Part shown: positions 61,701-64,000 of the stretch, in pieces | Position numbering within the stretch: the stretch's first letter is position 1 | How the letters are laid out: the number at the start of each line of letters is the position of its first letter | Origin: Taxillus chinensis | Lineage: Eukaryota > Streptophyta > Magnoliopsida > Santalales > Loranthaceae | Length of the DNA: 64,000 nucleotides | Reading direction: 5' to 3' | Assembly: GCA_023512835.1 (NCBI GenBank) | Contig: CM042089.1 | Span: forward strand, 27,470,440 to 27,534,439 | Notes under the pieces: generated by a model | Databases searched by the model: none | The model's input: the letters and a program-made list of their open reading frames with translations, nothing else | What the model was told of the DNA's origin: nothing | Position numbers and translations under genes: made by a program

Positions 61701-63289
61701 TATAGCCTAAATTATGGATCAATTCTAGCCTAAAGTAGATTCGAGCCGCTTTATACCCTTTCTTGTTAAACCCAGTAGCCCAAGCATACATTACGATCCT
61801 AAACAAAGTCCTCCCCGATTAAGCAATCAAATTTATTTTTCAAATGCTTAAAAAGGAACAAGGTCATGAATATTCAAGGTGGACTTAATGAAAACCCACA
61901 AGGGCATCAAGGGTAAAATACAAAGCCAACTACAAAGCAGAAGGAACAACAAGCAAAAATTAAGGTAGGCTTAGTGAAAACCTGAAAGGGCACTAAGAGC
62001 AAAATTCAAAGCCAATAAAGGAGGATCAAGCACTTAAAGCCCAAGATTAGTCAACATCTTATCCAATTGAGTTATTGAGCATCAAGACTTCAGCAATCAG
62101 ATATCCCCTCGGATTAAGCCTCTACGCATCAATTTCAAGATTTGTAAATATTTTCTACAACTGAGCCTTTGAGCATCAAGGTCCAAAAGCATCCAACATT
62201 CTCTCCATTTGAGTATCAAGAGTCCAACATTTTTATGCAAGCAGTCATTATCTCTAATTGACTCTCTGAGCATCAAGATTCAAACAACCAGGCATTCTCT
62301 CCAATCTTGTCTTTGTATACCTAGATCCAAGCCATCAAATAGAATTATCCATTGATATTTTCAAACCCTCAAATCCATGCAAGGCCTAGCAGCAGGCTAC
62401 ACCTAGATATTTCAAATGAACTTTGGGAAGTTTCCCCCTCAAATGCTTTTACCTCTCTCAAGCGAGAAAACAAATGGTGATTCTACATTACATAATTATG
62501 TCTCAAAAATCATTTTCAATGAATTTCATTTGTAAAATTCAATTGCTTTGTGTGCGTTACTTTCAATAAAATGTTTATGCTCAGTTGAGTTTCTTAGGCT
62601 GTCACTTAGCAAAGATGCATTAACCAAGCAAAAAAGGGTTCCCCGATTGAATGAACCTACTCCCCAACTGGAGCCAAAACTACTAACCTCTTAGCAAGGT
62701 TTAATTGATTTGGAATAATTTCTTGAGCTGTGAAATTATGAAGAATGAAGGCAAACCTCTCCAGCGATCGGAGCACCTTTGACTAAAGAGTTTTTCGGAT
62801 GAAACCTAAATCTCATTCCCCAGCTAGTCTATATAAATTCCAGCAACACCAAATCTCCTGGCAGTTTAAGCTCCCTTTTAACAAAAAATTCATCATGCAT
62901 CCTAGACATGCACCCCATATGATAATTGCATTCTATACATCACTTACATACATTCATCATTTTCTTCAATTTCAGGAACGTTATCGCCTCTGAAGATCCC
63001 AAGAAATCATCCTCAATAAGCTTCCCAAAATAACCAAGCTCTAAAGACTTTCGCCGTTCAACTATAGAAGTCATTCTTTGCAATTTCCAAAGCCTTAGAA
63101 GCATCTGTGACAATCAAATAATCCTATTTTTCTTTTTCACGTAACCTCGTAGAGCGATCTCACTGAGTGAACTCGTAGAGGGAGCCCATATTGAATCGTT
63201 AACAAATTTATTTAGAAATCATTAATTCCTTTCCAGGCCCTAAATGCCATTTCAGTCCCTCTCAACCTTAGAGGTCATCCCTCTTGTAC

Positions 63290-63905
63290 ATACCCTTATC
63301 CTTTTATCCTTTCGGGAAGTCCACTGGCAGTTCTGCTGCACCTATCCCATCTTTATTTTTTATTTTTTCAGGAAGTTCACCTGCAGGTCCCCTTTACCTA
63401 TCCTTAGTCTTTAAATTTAGTTTCGAGAAGTCCGCAAGCAGTTCCCCTACACCTATCCCATTTTTCTTTTTCATTTTTTCAGGAAGTCCACCGGCAGGTC
63501 CCCGGTACCTATCCTCAGTCTTTAAATTTACTTTTGGGAAGTCTGCATACAGTTTCCCTGCACCTATCCCACATTTCTTTTTCATTCTTTCAGGAAGTCT
63601 ACCGACAGGTCCCCGGTAATTATCCTCAATCTTTTTTAAAAATTTACTTTTGAGAAGTCCGTAGGTAGTTCCCCTGCACTCATCCCACCTTTTTTGTTTC
63701 ATTCTTTCAGGAAGTCCATCGGTAGTTCTCCAATACATGTCCTCACTTGTTAAATTTAATTTCGGAAAGTCCGCAAGCAGTTCCCCTGTACCTATCCCAC
63801 ATTTTCTTTTCAATTTCAAGTAAGTCCGCAAGTGGTTCCCCTGCACTTATCCTTTTTGTTTCTCCATTTGACAAGTCTACAGGTAGTTCTCCTGCACCTA
63901 TCCCA
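63290..63905. repeat. Tandem repeat of about 110-118 bp, each unit made of two related halves
   Basis: The segment AAGTCCGCAAGCAGTTCCCC recurs at about 63317, 63427, 63537, 63653, 63766, 63822 and 63870 with changes. A second half with the form GGAAGTCCACCGGCAGGTCCCC alternates with it at about 63370, 63481, 63592 and 63710. The halves resemble each other (GAAGTCC...GGCAG.TCCCC..TACCTATCC), so the unit arose by duplication of a shorter ancestor of about 55 bp. Both strands stay open over several units (+ 63284-63619; - 63846-63394). Confidence 0.85.
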
Positions 63906-64000
63906 CCTTTAATTTTCAATTCTTGTCAGCCTTAGATGCCTTTTCACTTCATGTCAGCCATAGATACCTTTTAAACTTTCGACAAATTTTTGCCCTTTCC

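Larger units (their letters stand above)
59300..64000 (+). mobile_element. Possible non-coding part of a large Gypsy (Tat/Ogre-like) element
   Basis: At about 59548-59575 the + strand reads CTAGCGACTCTACTGGTGAAAATT, similar to the '(T)GGCGACTC...CTGGGGA' sequence found next to LTRs of plant Tat/Ogre elements. It is preceded by LTR-edge-like sequence (59330-59540). After it come several kilobases of non-coding sequence with short tandem repeats and no gag or pol, as expected for the long leaders of such elements. No LTR pair or pol domain is in the window, so this is tentative. Confidence 0.35.

Overview
This window is a stretch of nuclear genome from a flowering plant, most likely a eudicot. 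It is AT-rich, has spliced genes with canonical GT-AG introns, and is filled with plant transposon families (CACTA/Spm, Sirevirus-type and other Copia, L1-type LINE, TRIM, hAT and Tourist MITEs). The species cannot be named from the sequence. Only two genes look like intact host loci: a DUF688-family gene (+ strand, about 27.65-30.95 kb) and a plant cysteine oxidase (PCO, - strand). A third, an L10-interacting-MYB-like gene (- strand, 25.2-26.3 kb), has one in-frame stop. A CSTF64-like relic (21.45-22.27 kb) is broken.

The most important result is the PCO gene. Its last four coding exons lie at 36.39-38.23 kb and its first coding exon at 52.82-52.92 kb. The splice phases match exactly and the joined exons give a 247-residue protein with the expected Fe-binding His triad. 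Intron 1 is therefore about 14.6 kb. It holds two nested pairs (a minus-strand Copia inside the LTR of a plus-strand Copia; a LINE inside another Copia), a third Copia 3' end, an old RT relic, and a 5'-truncated LINE with an 11-bp target-site duplication. A homology-blind annotation would probably split this gene.

Layout. 1-9476: a CACTA element on the - strand, its left end outside the window. It has a TNP2 transposase with five in-frame stops, and a second gene ending in a Ulp1-type protease whose catalytic residues are all readable. 9477 to about 19.9 kb: the Sirevirus-like Copia into which the CACTA element jumped, with gag-pol, multiple polypurine tracts, and an extra ORF after pol in the env-like position. 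19.9-24.4 kb: sparse sequence with the CSTF64 relic. 24414-24901: a complete TRIM element. 25.2-26.3 kb: MYB-like gene. 27.6-31.0 kb: DUF688 gene. 31.6-35.3 kb: a cluster of MITEs, three with clear target-site duplications. 36.4-53.8 kb: the PCO gene with its giant intron. 54.0-56.75 kb: a tandem array of about 628-bp units just upstream of PCO. 56.75-58.2 kb: 5' part of a Copia element. 58.2-64 kb: non-coding sequence with several tandem repeat families, perhaps the leader of a Gypsy (Tat/Ogre-like) element.

I see no tRNA, rRNA or CRISPR array. No clearly new multi-gene system is evident. The novelty lies in the gene architecture and in the nested and chimeric transposon structures.
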